From positions 1-64,000 of the forward strand of contig JAZKDE010000033.1 in assembly GCA_040387735.1 (NCBI GenBank): DNA of 64,000 nucleotides, written 5' to 3'. How positions within the stretch are numbered: position 1 is the first letter of the stretch; the number at the start of each line of letters is the position of its first letter. Under the pieces are notes generated by a model. The model did no database searches and was not told the DNA's origin. It worked only from the letters and a program-made list of their open reading frames with translations. Source of the stretch: Arcicella sp040387735 (GTDB taxonomy: Bacteria > Bacteroidota > Bacteroidia > Cytophagales > Spirosomataceae). A program made the translations under genes and the position numbers. Of the stretch, positions 41,587-50,928 are shown piece by piece.

Positions 41587-43485
41587 CTACTTCACCACTG
41601 CCAAACGACTCACCAATGCCTCCTCTCCCTTCACATTGCCACTAAAGATTAGATAAATACCCGTTTCCACTCGTCCACCTGCCAACGTGCGGCCATTCCA
41701 AACGGCTGTTCCTCCGTTGGCACGAGTTTCATAAACTAAATTCCCTACTACATCCGTAATTTTCACGAAGGCATTTTCTACCAAACCTTCAATGCCAATT
41801 TGTCCCTCAAAATCTGGACGTACTGGATTTGGAAACACTTTTACCGCATTTTCATCTTGCTTCAAACTTCCTTCCGTAGCCGTTCCTCGGTACGAAACCA
41901 TACCTTTTGGCGTACGAATATACACTTCTCCCGTGGTCGGCTCTGTGGAGATATAGGAAATTTCGCTGGTCGGTAATGGCGTATTTTTTTCGGTAAAATT
42001 GCTAACCAATTCTGTTCCATCAGGATTAAATAGAAAGATACCATTTAGCGTTCCCATCCATTTTCTATTTCCGCCATCCACAGCAATTGAAGTAACAGTT
42101 TCATTCCCCAAAAGTCTCCTCCGTTCAAATACGGGGGTATAGGCATCAAAATTTTTGCCACTAAAAACGGCGGAAGGATTATCAAAAACCACCACTCCTT
42201 TATCCGTTCCAACCCACATTTGCCCATCTTTATCTACCGCCAACGTCTTCACGGTGTTACTTGGTAAATTACCAGAACCCACTCCCGAATAGACCAGTTG
42301 CCTTTGCTTCTTCGGGTTTTCTACCAAAATGCCACCATAATCCCCCATCCTACTCCACCGATTACCGTCTAAGTCCACCACAACGGAGTCTATTCGAGTT
42401 TGATAAAGCGTATCCGTACTCGTGGGACTAAAGGTTTTATAATTTCCTTCGGCATTACTGAGCAAACCATTTTTAGAATCGGCAATCCAATATTTACCTT
42501 GTGTATCAGCTTGTAAATTTTGGGGTTGCTGAATTTTAACTTCTGAAATTTTATTTATTTTTAAATTATCATTTAAAATATTTATAGCATTCAACGTTTT
42601 AATAAAATATTCTTGGCTATTAATAATTTCGATATTTTCAATTTTTTCTGAAAATTTAACAAAATTATCATATTTCCCATTTTGATAAGTAAATATTTCA
42701 CCTACATCGGAGGCCAGAATGAGTCCCTTCTGAAAACTGCTAATGGATAAATTCTTATTGATTAGCGTTTTCCAATTACCGAAAAATTGAAGGTTTACAC
42801 TGGTAGAAAACTTTGCTCCCCTAATGCCTTGGGATGTCGATAAATAAATGCTGTCGGTAGCAAAAACGGTTTTGTAAATATTAATAGGAGAACCATTATT
42901 ACCCAAATTTTGGTACGTTTCCCGAATATCTTGTCTATCAATATCCAAAACTACCAAACCAAAATCATAGGATAAATAAGCAATTTTATCTCTAACTTCT
43001 ATGTGATTAGCCTGTTTATTTCCTTGAATTGAAGTTGTTTCTTTGAGCAAAGAAATATTGGTAATTTTGGAAGGTTCTCCCTTATCGGTAACTTTTAAAA
43101 GGTCTATATTCCCCGTTTGGTAGGCAATTACGAGCGTTTTTGCGGCAGTATTGTACTTAATTTTAGCGATACCAGTCTCCGTAAAACCATCAATTTTTGA
43201 AAGTTTTACCGATTGTTTTTCAGCAGTATCATAGTAGAAAAATCCATTTTCAGTAGCACAATAAATTTTCCCCTCTACGATGGCAATATCTTTGGCGTTG
43301 AGGTAATTAAAATGCGTCCGCCACGTACCAATTTGGGCGTGAAGAGGAATATTTACGAAAAAAAGACAAAGCGTAAATAGTCGTCTGTGAAAATACGGAC
43401 AACCACGGCGAAGGCGAAATAAATCATAAAAATCTACTTTCCAACCGCTAAACGTCAATTTTATAAATGAAAACATTTTCTGCAT
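41587..43485 (-). CDS. porZ: PorZ-like T9SS protein (beta-propeller, sorting domain)
   Basis: A protein of 632 residues. After a signal sequence (LFTLCLFFVNIPLHAQ) it reads GTWRTHFNYLNAKDIAIVEG, KIYCATENGFFYYD and LSKIDGFTETGIAKIKYN, as in the N-terminal propeller of PorZ. Two-component-regulator-type blades follow (MWVGTDKGVVVFDNPSA and KWMGTLNGIFLFNPDGTEL). The last 80 residues are a T9SS sorting domain (VKVFPNPVRPDFEGQIG and AGGRVETGIYLIFSG). In Porphyromonas, PorZ is part of the attachment complex that delivers A-LPS to cargo. The ATG at 43485 gives a long n-region and overlaps tdk by 25 bp; a second ATG is at 43476. Confidence 0.78.
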   Translation of the reverse strand: MQKMFSFIKLTFSGWKVDFYDLFRLRRGCPYFHRRLFTLCLFFVNIPLHAQIGTWRTHFNYLNAKDIAIVEGKIYCATENGFFYYDTAEKQSVKLSKIDGFTETGIAKIKYNTAAKTLVIAYQTGNIDLLKVTDKGEPSKITNISLLKETTSIQGNKQANHIEVRDKIAYLSYDFGLVVLDIDRQDIRETYQNLGNNGSPINIYKTVFATDSIYLSTSQGIRGAKFSTSVNLQFFGNWKTLINKNLSISSFQKGLILASDVGEIFTYQNGKYDNFVKFSEKIENIEIINSQEYFIKTLNAINILNDNLKINKISEVKIQQPQNLQADTQGKYWIADSKNGLLSNAEGNYKTFSPTSTDTLYQTRIDSVVVDLDGNRWSRMGDYGGILVENPKKQRQLVYSGVGSGNLPSNTVKTLAVDKDGQMWVGTDKGVVVFDNPSAVFSGKNFDAYTPVFERRRLLGNETVTSIAVDGGNRKWMGTLNGIFLFNPDGTELVSNFTEKNTPLPTSEISYISTEPTTGEVYIRTPKGMVSYRGTATEGSLKQDENAVKVFPNPVRPDFEGQIGIEGLVENAFVKITDVVGNLVYETRANGGTAVWNGRTLAGGRVETGIYLIFSGNVKGEEALVSRLAVVK

Positions 43486-44039
43486 CTTGCTTCGTAACTA
43501 TCGGTTTCGCCTAACATTACTTGTTCTTGGGCGGCAGTTTTACGGTATGAATAATTGGCAACATCGCCACACACCATACAAACAGCGTGTACTTTGGTAA
43601 TGTATTCTGCAATTGCCATTAGAGCAGGCATTGGGCCAAATGGTTTACCTTGAAAATCCATATCTAAGCCCGCTACGATGACTCTTTTACCTACATTCGC
43701 CAATTTATTTGCTACTTCAACGATTTCAGAATCAAAAAATTGGACTTCATCAATTCCTACTACGTCACAATCGCCTGAAAGCAACAAAATTTCTTGCGAT
43801 GCTTGGATTGGCGTTGAACGAATAGAAAGAGAATTATGCGAAACAATATTTTCTTCGTGATAACGAGTATCCAAAGAAGGCTTGAATATTTCAACCTTTT
43901 GTTTCGCAATTTTTGCCCGATTTAGTCTGCGAATGAGTTCTTCAGTTTTACCTGAAAACATAGAACCACAAACGACTTCTATCCAGCCTGTTCGTTTTGC
44001 GTTTTGTTGATGTTGATTATGGTAGGGTTCAATAAACAC
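43461..44039 (-). CDS. tdk: Thymidine kinase
   Basis: A protein of 192 residues, typical of the bacterial type II enzyme, which phosphorylates thymidine to dTMP with ATP. The P-loop is GSMFSGKTEELIRR at 26-39. GIDEVQFFD is the Walker B-like site. A lasso loop follows, and the zinc-binding pairs are CMVCGD and CRKCFHL at the C-terminus. The stop overlaps the PorZ start. Confidence 0.95.
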   Translation of the reverse strand: MFIEPYHNQHQQNAKRTGWIEVVCGSMFSGKTEELIRRLNRAKIAKQKVEIFKPSLDTRYHEENIVSHNSLSIRSTPIQASQEILLLSGDCDVVGIDEVQFFDSEIVEVANKLANVGKRVIVAGLDMDFQGKPFGPMPALMAIAEYITKVHAVCMVCGDVANYSYRKTAAQEQVMLGETDSYEARCRKCFHL

Positions 44040-44210
44040 TTTTGAATGGTATGATTAATGATGAAAATAATAGTTTACGAAGATACAAGATTTTGTTTTA
44101 GTGGGAACAGAATAATTGAATGTAGTCATTTCAAAGGAATCTAATCAAAAATAATTGTAGCGTAAAATATTAGAAAAATGCAATAAATCCCAAATTGTGA
44201 CTATTAAACA

Positions 44211-44242
44211 TTTGACTTTTTAAAGACAGTTTTGTATTTTTG
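44211..44242 (+). promoter_or_regulatory. Bacteroidota-type promoter of the Mpo1-like gene
   Basis: TTTG at 44211-44214, a 20-base spacer, and TATTTTTG at 44235-44242, matching TTTG-N20-TAnnTTTG. The predicted start is near 44249, 26 bp before the ATG at 44275. Confidence 0.75.
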
Positions 44243-44274
44243 GTATTATTCACCCACACTATCACTAAAATACC

Positions 44275-44742
44275 ATGAAAACAATTAATCAATGGCTCGC
44301 CGAATACGGTGAAAGTCATCAAAACCCCACGAATAAAACCGTACATTGGGTATGCGTACCCCTGATTTTTTTCAGTGTTGTCGGTTTATTGTACTGCATT
44401 AAGCTTCCTTTTTTTAGTCTCGGAGACATTGAAGGTAACGTTGCCTTAATCGTTTTGGGATTGACCCTTATCTACTACTTCACTTTGTCTAAGCCACTAA
44501 CCGTGGGACTTCTTTTATTTGCTTCCTTTTGCCTTTATTTATGTTATCTTATCGAACAATCAGGATTTGCTCCACTTTCACAAGTGAGTATTACGGTATT
44601 CGTATTAGCTTGGATTGGTCAATTCTGGGGACATAAGGTTGAAGGTAAAAAGCCTTCCTTCTTCAAAGATTTACAATTCTTAATGATTGGACCTGCTTGG
44701 TTGATGAGTTTCATCTATCAGCGTTTAGGAATTGCGATTTAA
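44275..44742 (+). CDS. Mpo1-like (DUF962) membrane protein
   Basis: A protein of 155 residues. It opens with INQWLAEYGESHQNPTNKTV and HWVCVPLIFFSVVGLLYCI, the Mpo1 family hallmark with its His residues. Three further hydrophobic segments follow, and near the C-terminus FWGHKVEGKKPSFFKDLQFL holds a second His. Yeast Mpo1 is an iron-dependent dioxygenase in alpha-oxidation of 2-hydroxy fatty acids. For the bacterial homologues this is inferred. It has its own promoter and is single. Confidence 0.88.
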   Translation: MKTINQWLAEYGESHQNPTNKTVHWVCVPLIFFSVVGLLYCIKLPFFSLGDIEGNVALIVLGLTLIYYFTLSKPLTVGLLLFASFCLYLCYLIEQSGFAPLSQVSITVFVLAWIGQFWGHKVEGKKPSFFKDLQFLMIGPAWLMSFIYQRLGIAI

Positions 44743-44792
44743 GAGCTAAAATACTTTTTTACGCTTAAAATTTCTTCGTAATAACTTTTTAA

Positions 44793-44826
44793 TACTGTTA
44801 CCCACTGTTATCTGATAATTGTTTAC
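44793..44826. repeat. ACTGTTACCCACTGTTATCTGA-type dispersed repeat
   Basis: ACTGTTA-CCCACTGTTATCTG followed by ATAATTGTTTAC lies downstream of the Mpo1-like gene. It is a variant of the CAGTTATCAGT family. Confidence 0.45.
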
Positions 44827-44870
44827 AATCATTTAATCCCTAATAATAACCTTCCATACTATTTCAGGAT

Positions 44871-44911
44871 AAAACCGCATCAAGTGAATAATATTTGATG
44901 CGGTTTTCTTT
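44871..44911 (+). terminator. Intrinsic terminator
   Basis: AAAACCGCATCAA (44871-44883) pairs with TTGATGCGGTTTT (44895-44907), and TCTTTT follows. It should end the Mpo1-like transcript before the prohibitin gene. Confidence 0.85.
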
Positions 44912-44980
44912 TGGGCTTTATCATCAGTCTGAGTCAAACTATATAACCAAAACTTAATTCTCAATTTAATCACAAAAACC

Positions 44981-45886
44981 ATGTTCTTAATTTTCTTAGG
45001 TATTGTTGCATTAATGGCTGGATTTGCCATTAATACGCCTTCATTAACGATTGCTCGTTTCTCTCGTCCCGCAAAAGTGGTGGGTGGAATTTTAGTTATC
45101 TTAGGTTTACTCTCGTCGGGCATTAAGCAAATTGGGGCCGGAGAAGTGGGAGTACAATCTTTATTTGGAAATGTTGGTCAGACTACTTTATCAAGTGGTT
45201 TAAATTTTGTTAATCCATTGGCCAATGTTGAAACATTTGACATTAAAACTCAAAATTACACAATGTCGGCAGTACATGACGAAGGTACTAAAGAAGGGGA
45301 TGACGCTATTAGAGTTTTAACGGCTGATGGCTTAGAAGTTGTCATTGATTTAACCGTTCTGTATCGTTTAATACCTTCCGAAGCACCAAAAGTTCTGAGA
45401 GAAATTGGCGTTGATTACCAAAACAAAATTGTACGCCCAATAACCCGCACTAAAATCAGAGACAATGCCGTTTATTACGATGCAGTAGCCCTTTATTCAA
45501 CAAAAAGAGATGAGTTTCAAAACCGTATTTTCAAGTCTATTGAAGAGAATTTCAAATCGAGAGGGCTTTTATTAGAACAACTTTTGATTAGAAATATCAA
45601 CCTTCCGACTTCGGTTAAGCAGAGTATTGAATCTAAAATAAATGCGGAACAAGACGCTCAGAAAATGCAATTTGTCCTTCAAAAAGAAAAACAGGAAGCT
45701 GAACGTAAACGAGTTGAAGCCCAAGGAATTGCAGATTATCAGAAAATTTTATCGACAGGATTAAGCGATAAACAATTACAGTACGAGGCTATTTTAGCTC
45801 AAAAAGAAATTGCAAAATCACCGAATGCAAAGGTAATTATCATGGGTGGAAAAGGAAACGCTCCGATAATTTTGGGAGATAAATAA
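44981..45886 (+). CDS. Prohibitin / SPFH family protein
   Basis: A protein of 301 residues. One or two N-terminal membrane segments (MFLIFLGIVALMAGF and KVVGGILVILGLL) precede the SPFH domain: IGAGEVGVQSLFGNVGQTTL, SSGLNFVNPLANVETFDIKT and GLEVVIDLTVLYRL. A charged coiled-coil follows (KSIESKINAEQDAQKMQFVL). Members form rings at the membrane and modulate proteases. The ATG at 44981 is the only sensible start because it opens the first membrane segment. It is a single gene between terminators. Confidence 0.92.
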   Translation: MFLIFLGIVALMAGFAINTPSLTIARFSRPAKVVGGILVILGLLSSGIKQIGAGEVGVQSLFGNVGQTTLSSGLNFVNPLANVETFDIKTQNYTMSAVHDEGTKEGDDAIRVLTADGLEVVIDLTVLYRLIPSEAPKVLREIGVDYQNKIVRPITRTKIRDNAVYYDAVALYSTKRDEFQNRIFKSIEENFKSRGLLLEQLLIRNINLPTSVKQSIESKINAEQDAQKMQFVLQKEKQEAERKRVEAQGIADYQKILSTGLSDKQLQYEAILAQKEIAKSPNAKVIIMGGKGNAPIILGDK

Positions 45887-45894
45887 TCTGTTTG

Positions 45895-45966
45895 CAGTTA
45901 TCAGTAAATAATTAATGGCTAAAAGTTAGACTTAAACTTTAATGACAAACTATTAACTGATAACTG
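45895..45966. repeat. Inverted pair of the CAGTTATCAGT repeat
   Basis: CAGTTATCAGT at 45895-45905 and ACTGATAACTG at 45956-45966. It lies between prohibitin and the convergent OmpA-like gene, and has the same core as 39675-39760. Confidence 0.7.
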
Positions 45967-45973
45967 TTCACTA

Positions 45974-46873
45974 TCACTTCACCTGCCCGTTCACTAACGA
46001 TTGAAAAAATTGGTCTAATCTGGGCATGACCATGATTTCAGTTCTGCGATTTTGCTTCCGATTTAAATCCGTAGTAGTATATTCTTTGGGGGAATATTCG
46101 GAACGACCACCCGCAAACATTCTGTCGGGTGAAACGCCAAACCGAGTTTGCAATAAACGAACAATAGTTGTGGCTCTTTTAGCACTTAAATCCCAATTAT
46201 CCTTGATACAATCTGCCGAAATAGGCGTAGTATCGGTATGACCCTCCACCAGAATATCTAAATCACGGTGTTCATTTAGAGCCTTTCCTATTTTCTCGAT
46301 AATATTTTCTCCTTTCTGACTTACATTGGCATTTGGCGAAGGAAAAAATATTTTATCAGAAACCGAAATGCAGACCAAGCCTTTTCTGACTTTTACGCTC
46401 AAATCTTCATCCGAGAAATCGTTCAAGGTGCGTTTTAATGACACCATAAATGACATATTCAGCGAATCTTTCCGTTGAATAGTAGCATTAATATTGTCAA
46501 TGTATTGGCTTTGTTCGTTGAGGGTTTCTAACGATTTTTTGATACTCTCCGCTCCTGCTTTACTAACCATTGTGAGGTCAGTCATGCGGTCTAAGAGTTT
46601 AGTATTGGTCTTTTTAAGGAAATCGACCTGTTCTTCTAAATTTTTGATATGCTTTGCCCTAACCTCTAAATCTTTATCTTTTAACTTGGTATTACTCTCA
46701 AAAGTCAAAATTTTCTTGTCTCGGTCTTTAATATCGGTTTTGGCTTTTGCCAAATTATTTCGAGAACTTACTTTAAAATTGGAGTATTCATCTTGCATTT
46801 CCACAAATTTCTTCTTGCTTACACACGAAGTGGTGACTAATACAAACAAAATAAACACAGTAACTCTGTTCAT
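45974..46873 (-). CDS. OmpA-family lipoprotein (paralogue 1)
   Basis: A protein of 299 residues from the ATG at 46871-46873. This start gives a lipoprotein signal ending in TTSCVSKKK. A coiled coil follows (about 20-120, DIKDRDKKILTFESNTKLK). The C-terminal OmpA domain has LDILVEGHTDTTPI, NWDLSAKRATTIVRLLQTRF and NRRTEIMVMP, the peptidoglycan-binding residues. It should tether the outer membrane to the cell wall. The second paralogue lies directly upstream on the same strand, with a terminator between. Confidence 0.92.
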   Translation of the reverse strand: MNRVTVFILFVLVTTSCVSKKKFVEMQDEYSNFKVSSRNNLAKAKTDIKDRDKKILTFESNTKLKDKDLEVRAKHIKNLEEQVDFLKKTNTKLLDRMTDLTMVSKAGAESIKKSLETLNEQSQYIDNINATIQRKDSLNMSFMVSLKRTLNDFSDEDLSVKVRKGLVCISVSDKIFFPSPNANVSQKGENIIEKIGKALNEHRDLDILVEGHTDTTPISADCIKDNWDLSAKRATTIVRLLQTRFGVSPDRMFAGGRSEYSPKEYTTTDLNRKQNRRTEIMVMPRLDQFFQSLVNGQVK

Positions 46874-46985
46874 AACGTTGTTGATTTTTAATGGGTTACG
46901 TTCCATTCCTTTCGGTTTGGGCTTTTTAGCGGTTAGCTTCATTTATATCAACAAAAATCGTGCAGTTTTTAATGTTCATGGACAT

Positions 46986-47042
46986 AAAAAAACGTAGTTA
47001 CCAAATCAAACTTTAGCGTTTAACTTGGTAACCACGTTTTTT
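46986..47042 (-). terminator. Hairpin between the two OmpA-like genes
   Basis: AAAAAACGTAGTTACCAA pairs with TTGGTAACCACGTTTTTT (one G-U-type mismatch) and ends in T on both sides. It ends the paralogue 2 transcript, or attenuates readthrough into paralogue 1. Confidence 0.8.
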
Positions 47043-47058
47043 CAAATTTACTTAAAAA

Positions 47059-47955
47059 TTACTTTTGCCCATTTGCCAACATTTGGAAGAATTGGTCAAG
47101 TTTTGGTGTTACTATAATTTCTGTTCTACGGTTTATTTTACGTCCTGCTTCAGTAGTATTCACTTCTTTCGGAGCATATTCAGAACGTCCACCAGCGGTC
47201 ATACGCTCAGGAGCAATACCAAATTTTGTTTGTAATAAACGTACAACTGAAGTGGCACGTTTAGCCGACAAATCCCAGTTATCGGCAATACAACCCGTTG
47301 CAATTGGCACATTATCCGTGTGACCTTCCACTAAAATATCTAATTCTTTATGATCATTCACTACTCGTGAAACTTTCTCTAAAACAACTTCAGCTTTTGA
47401 GTTAATTACTGCACTTCCCGATTGGAATAATAATTTATCCGAAATTGAGATATAAACAACGCCTTTTTTCACCTCTACCGTAACGTCATCGTCGTTAATA
47501 TCAGCCAATGAACGTTTTAACGTCATTACTAAGGCTAAATTCAGTGAATCTTTACGTTGGACTGACGAATTCAAATCTTTAATATATTTGCTTTGGTCAT
47601 TAAGTGTTTCCAATGATTTTTTGATACTCTCCGCTCCTGCTTTGCTCACGATAGAAAGGTCAGACATTCTATCCAAAAGATTGGTATTCGTTTTCTTTAA
47701 GTAATCAATTTGATCTTCTAAGGCTTTCACTTGTTTAGCTTTGGCTTCTACTTCACCGGCTTTGCTTTTCAAATCTGATTCTAAAGCAACTTTCGTTTTA
47801 TCGCAATCTTGAAGTTCCGTTCTAACTTTCGCTAAACTATTTTCAGAATTTGCTTTGTAACTCGAATACTCAGCTTGTGCTTCGGCTAATTTTTTCTTAC
47901 TTACGCATGACGACATCACGACAATTGATGCGACTACTAAAAGGACTTTTTTCAT
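47059..47955 (-). CDS. OmpA-family lipoprotein (paralogue 2)
   Basis: A protein of 298 residues. The signal peptide MKKVLLVVASIVVMSSC ends at a lipobox Cys17. The coiled coil follows, then the OmpA domain (LDILVEGHTDNVPI, NWDLSAKRATSVVRLLQTKF and NRRTEIIVTP). It is about as long as paralogue 1 and aligns along its whole length, so it arose by tandem duplication. Confidence 0.93.
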   Translation of the reverse strand: MKKVLLVVASIVVMSSCVSKKKLAEAQAEYSSYKANSENSLAKVRTELQDCDKTKVALESDLKSKAGEVEAKAKQVKALEDQIDYLKKTNTNLLDRMSDLSIVSKAGAESIKKSLETLNDQSKYIKDLNSSVQRKDSLNLALVMTLKRSLADINDDDVTVEVKKGVVYISISDKLLFQSGSAVINSKAEVVLEKVSRVVNDHKELDILVEGHTDNVPIATGCIADNWDLSAKRATSVVRLLQTKFGIAPERMTAGGRSEYAPKEVNTTEAGRKINRRTEIIVTPKLDQFFQMLANGQK

Positions 47956-48337
47956 ATTTTGAAGTTATTTGTTGGTTTTTTAATGTTGTTACCTGTGTTA
48001 TGTGTTAAATGAAAACGAAATAAAAAGATTATTCTTACCTTTTTGTCATGTTTTATCATTGTGTGTTTTATTAAAATGTTTTCAAAAAATCATACCAGAT
48101 AGATTTTCTTTTATACAATTTCTAATAATTTAATCCAATTTATTGAAAGCTTTGGGCTAATTCCACAGTAATTCTTCAAATTAAGTTTATCAAAATTGCT
48201 CGCTTCTATCTCCCATTTTCCCCTCGTGAGTTAAGCCACAATGCTGATTTTTTTGGCAAATATAATACCAAGATATTTGATTTGAACTTTCTCAATCCTT
48301 ATGTTTGTTGTGGAATTAATACATAATCTTTAAGTTA
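47956..48337. other. Divergent intergenic region of 382 bp
   Basis: It holds the start region of the OmpA-like operon on the left and the osmC promoter on the right (48276-48307). The central 250 bp is AT-rich with no open frame or RNA that I recognise. Confidence 0.5.
48276..48307 (+). promoter_or_regulatory. Bacteroidota-type promoter of the OsmC gene
   Basis: TTTG at 48276-48279, a 20-base spacer and TATGTTTG at 48300-48307. The predicted start is at about 48314, 24 bp before the ATG at 48338. Confidence 0.75.
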
Positions 48338-48760
48338 ATGCAAGTAGAATTAGTAAGAGTTGACGATGCCTTTCACTTTGAGGCACAAGGAATGTCGGGC
48401 GTACCCGTACACATAGATGCTGCCGAAAACATTGGTGGTCACAACGCAGGCTCTCGCCCGATGGAATTATTATTGATGGGTTTGGGCGGTTGCACAGCCA
48501 TTGATGTAATTTTGATTATGAAAAAACAACGTCAGGTTATTGAAGATTTGAAAATTTCCGTCTCTGGCGAAAGGGAAAAAATAGAAGGAACCGAGATGAC
48601 TCCTTTCCGCAAAATCAATGTTCACTTCAAATTTAAAGGAAATATTGTGGAAGATAAAGCGAAGAAAGCCATTGAAATGTCCATGGAAAAATATTGTTCC
48701 GCAACGGCTCAATTGAGTCCTTCGGCAGAGATTACACATAGCTTTGAGATTGAGGCTTAA
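48338..48760 (+). CDS. OsmC family peroxiredoxin-like protein
   Basis: A protein of 140 residues. The two catalytic cysteines are in LLLMGLGGCTAIDVILIM and SMEKYCSATAQLSPSAEIT. The Arg and Glu typical of the active site are likely in GSRPMELLL. Members reduce organic hydroperoxides, but OsmC-like subgroups also occur without tested activity. It has its own promoter and a following hairpin. Confidence 0.92.
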   Translation: MQVELVRVDDAFHFEAQGMSGVPVHIDAAENIGGHNAGSRPMELLLMGLGGCTAIDVILIMKKQRQVIEDLKISVSGEREKIEGTEMTPFRKINVHFKFKGNIVEDKAKKAIEMSMEKYCSATAQLSPSAEITHSFEIEA

Positions 48761-48766
48761 AGGTTA

Positions 48767-48812
48767 TTTTGGGGAATGATATAATAATTACCACTTATTC
48801 CATTCCCCAAAA
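48767..48812. terminator. Hairpin between osmC and sialate O-acetylesterase
   Basis: TTTTGGGGAATG (48767-48778) and CATTCCCCAAAA (48801-48812) form a 12-bp perfect stem between convergent genes. There is no long T run, so strength is uncertain. Confidence 0.6.
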
Positions 48813-48823
48813 CAGCTTATAAT

Positions 48824-50779
48824 TTATTCAAATTTCGCTTTTTCTGTAATCCCAACCCACTCATCGGTACGAAATGGTGATACAGGAAAGCCTTCGGTAT
48901 TATATAAATTAGCGTCAATCGGTGAATCTGCCCAAGCGTAACGGACAGATACGGGTTTTAAGCCTTTTGGATGCAATACTACAACTTTATCGCCCACAAT
49001 TTCGGCTTTGGCATAATAGAAAACCTTATCTTCGCCCGCAATTTCAAAGCCTTTCAAATACCCAAATTTATCTTGGATTTCCAGTCCTTTTCCGATAAGT
49101 CTAAATGAAATTGTTGCTTTTCCATCTTCAAACTTTACCGATTCATACATTGGTGAACTGTACGTAATATCTTTTTTATAATTGAATTTAAGGGCGTTCG
49201 TCGCTAATCGATGGGCAACATCTTGCTTATTCGTTGGGTGAATATCCTGCGGATTTCCTACGTCAGTGGTCACCGCCATACCTGTATTTGGCAAACTCAA
49301 TGTCATCGTTTGTGCCTCACGAAGTTCCGCCCAATTACTTCCTTGATTACTATTTTGATAAGGGCCATAACTGGATAACTGCACGAAATAAAAAGCAAAA
49401 TTATCATTCCACTTTTTACGCCAATCTTCAATCATTAACGGAAATGACTGGCGATACTGATAGGCTCTTCCCGCATTGGTTTCACCCTGATACCATAACG
49501 CACCGATGATACCAAAAGGAACAAGTGGTGCAATCATCGAATTGTAGATAGTTGTACCAATGTTATTGCTTGAGTGAACGTATTCGTGTTTTTCGGAGAA
49601 AGATGGCATTAATTTCCAGTCATTAGCGAGGCTGATTTTCTGATTTTGAGAACTCATAAAAAGGTCATTTTCAGAACCTTGTAAACCCAAACCATACCAA
49701 GGTAAACTGATTAAATTCCCAAATTTCACCACGATTTGATTCGTACCAGCTTTCCAAATATTTGTTGGAACTATGATTTTACGCACGCCTTTAATTATAC
49801 CCGCTGAAACCAATTGTCCGTTGATATAAATTTCATTAAAACTATCATTTTCAGCCAAAGAAAGCGTCGTACTTTGTCCAACCATTTCAGCGGGAATTTC
49901 TACCTTACGAGCCATATAACCCTGACCTCTAAATGCCCAAATACCTTTCCAATCCCACTGCCCCATCGGACTACCGCCATTGTGCCATTTCGAGAAATCG
50001 TAGTTCGCTTCTAAATACTTTTTTTCATCTTCAATCGTAGGATTAACGACCGACCCAAAAATTTGCTTTTGTACTTTCTGGTCGTGGAGTTTATCCGCTC
50101 CTTCCCAATTATCGGGCAATTTTTGGGCGTAACTTTTCAATTCATTGTTGCTCAACATTCCGTCTTTACTAATCCAACCTTCTACCTGCGAGCCACCCCA
50201 AGAGGAATGTAAAATACCGATTGGGACATTTGTTTTTTGATAAATTTCACGAGCGAAGAAAAAGCCAACTGCAGAAAAACCTCCAACATTTTCTTCGGAA
50301 GCAATTTTCCATTCTCCCGCTTTCAAATCAGTTTGCGGAAGCATCGTTACTTCATGTTCAACCTTAAAGTGTCTAATTTGCGAAAAATTAGCATTCTTTT
50401 TTTCTACAGAAAAATTATTGGCTTGCGATACCATGAATTCCATATTCGATTGTCCAGAACAAAGCCAAACGTCTCCCAATAAAATATCTTCAACGGTAAC
50501 AGTGTTAGTGGCAGTTTTAGCTGACATGGTATAAGGGCCACCCGCTTCCAAAGCATTAAAAGAAACTTGCCATTTTCCGTCGGTATTGGTTTGAGAAATT
50601 AGTGTTTGTTTGGCCAAAGTAACTGTCACTTTTTCGTTGGGTTTTGCCCACCCCCAAACAGGAATCGACTTTTGTCGCTGAAGCACAACATGGTCAGAAA
50701 AGAGTCGAGCAAAATGTATTTGCCCAAAACTTACATTAGTCAACAAAACCAGAAAAAAAATAAAATTAATGCGTTTCAT
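48824..50779 (-). CDS. Sialate O-acetylesterase family protein (secreted)
   Basis: A protein of 651 residues from the ATG at 50777-50779, chosen for the signal peptide INFIFFLVLLTNVSFGQ; the longer frame would extend into the divergent promoter region. The nucleophile motif is LCSGQSNMEFMV. A galactose-binding-like insert lies in the middle (FNEIYINGQLV and WKAGTNQIVVKFGN). GALWYQGETNAGRAYQY and DVGNPQDIHPTNKQDVAHRL complete the SGNH set with the His. It removes acetyl groups from sialic acids or other acetylated glycans outside the cytoplasm. Confidence 0.9.
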   Translation of the reverse strand: MKRINFIFFLVLLTNVSFGQIHFARLFSDHVVLQRQKSIPVWGWAKPNEKVTVTLAKQTLISQTNTDGKWQVSFNALEAGGPYTMSAKTATNTVTVEDILLGDVWLCSGQSNMEFMVSQANNFSVEKKNANFSQIRHFKVEHEVTMLPQTDLKAGEWKIASEENVGGFSAVGFFFAREIYQKTNVPIGILHSSWGGSQVEGWISKDGMLSNNELKSYAQKLPDNWEGADKLHDQKVQKQIFGSVVNPTIEDEKKYLEANYDFSKWHNGGSPMGQWDWKGIWAFRGQGYMARKVEIPAEMVGQSTTLSLAENDSFNEIYINGQLVSAGIIKGVRKIIVPTNIWKAGTNQIVVKFGNLISLPWYGLGLQGSENDLFMSSQNQKISLANDWKLMPSFSEKHEYVHSSNNIGTTIYNSMIAPLVPFGIIGALWYQGETNAGRAYQYRQSFPLMIEDWRKKWNDNFAFYFVQLSSYGPYQNSNQGSNWAELREAQTMTLSLPNTGMAVTTDVGNPQDIHPTNKQDVAHRLATNALKFNYKKDITYSSPMYESVKFEDGKATISFRLIGKGLEIQDKFGYLKGFEIAGEDKVFYYAKAEIVGDKVVVLHPKGLKPVSVRYAWADSPIDANLYNTEGFPVSPFRTDEWVGITEKAKFE

Positions 50780-50928
50780 AATAAATGGGGAAGTGAATAT
50801 TTTCATCGAAATTAAACATATAAAATGGAATATATGCCCTCCGTTGACCGTAAAGAAAGGCATGATTTTTGTAATTATTTTTTTAGATTTACGTTCAATA
50901 GTCAAAATCTAATCAATCTTCTCAGAAT

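Noticed and set aside
46494..46997. 167-codon plus-strand frame across the first OmpA-like gene
   Set aside because: It is antisense to the coiled-coil part of a well supported lipoprotein; the Leu/Ser-rich text is the usual shadow of Lys/Glu codons.
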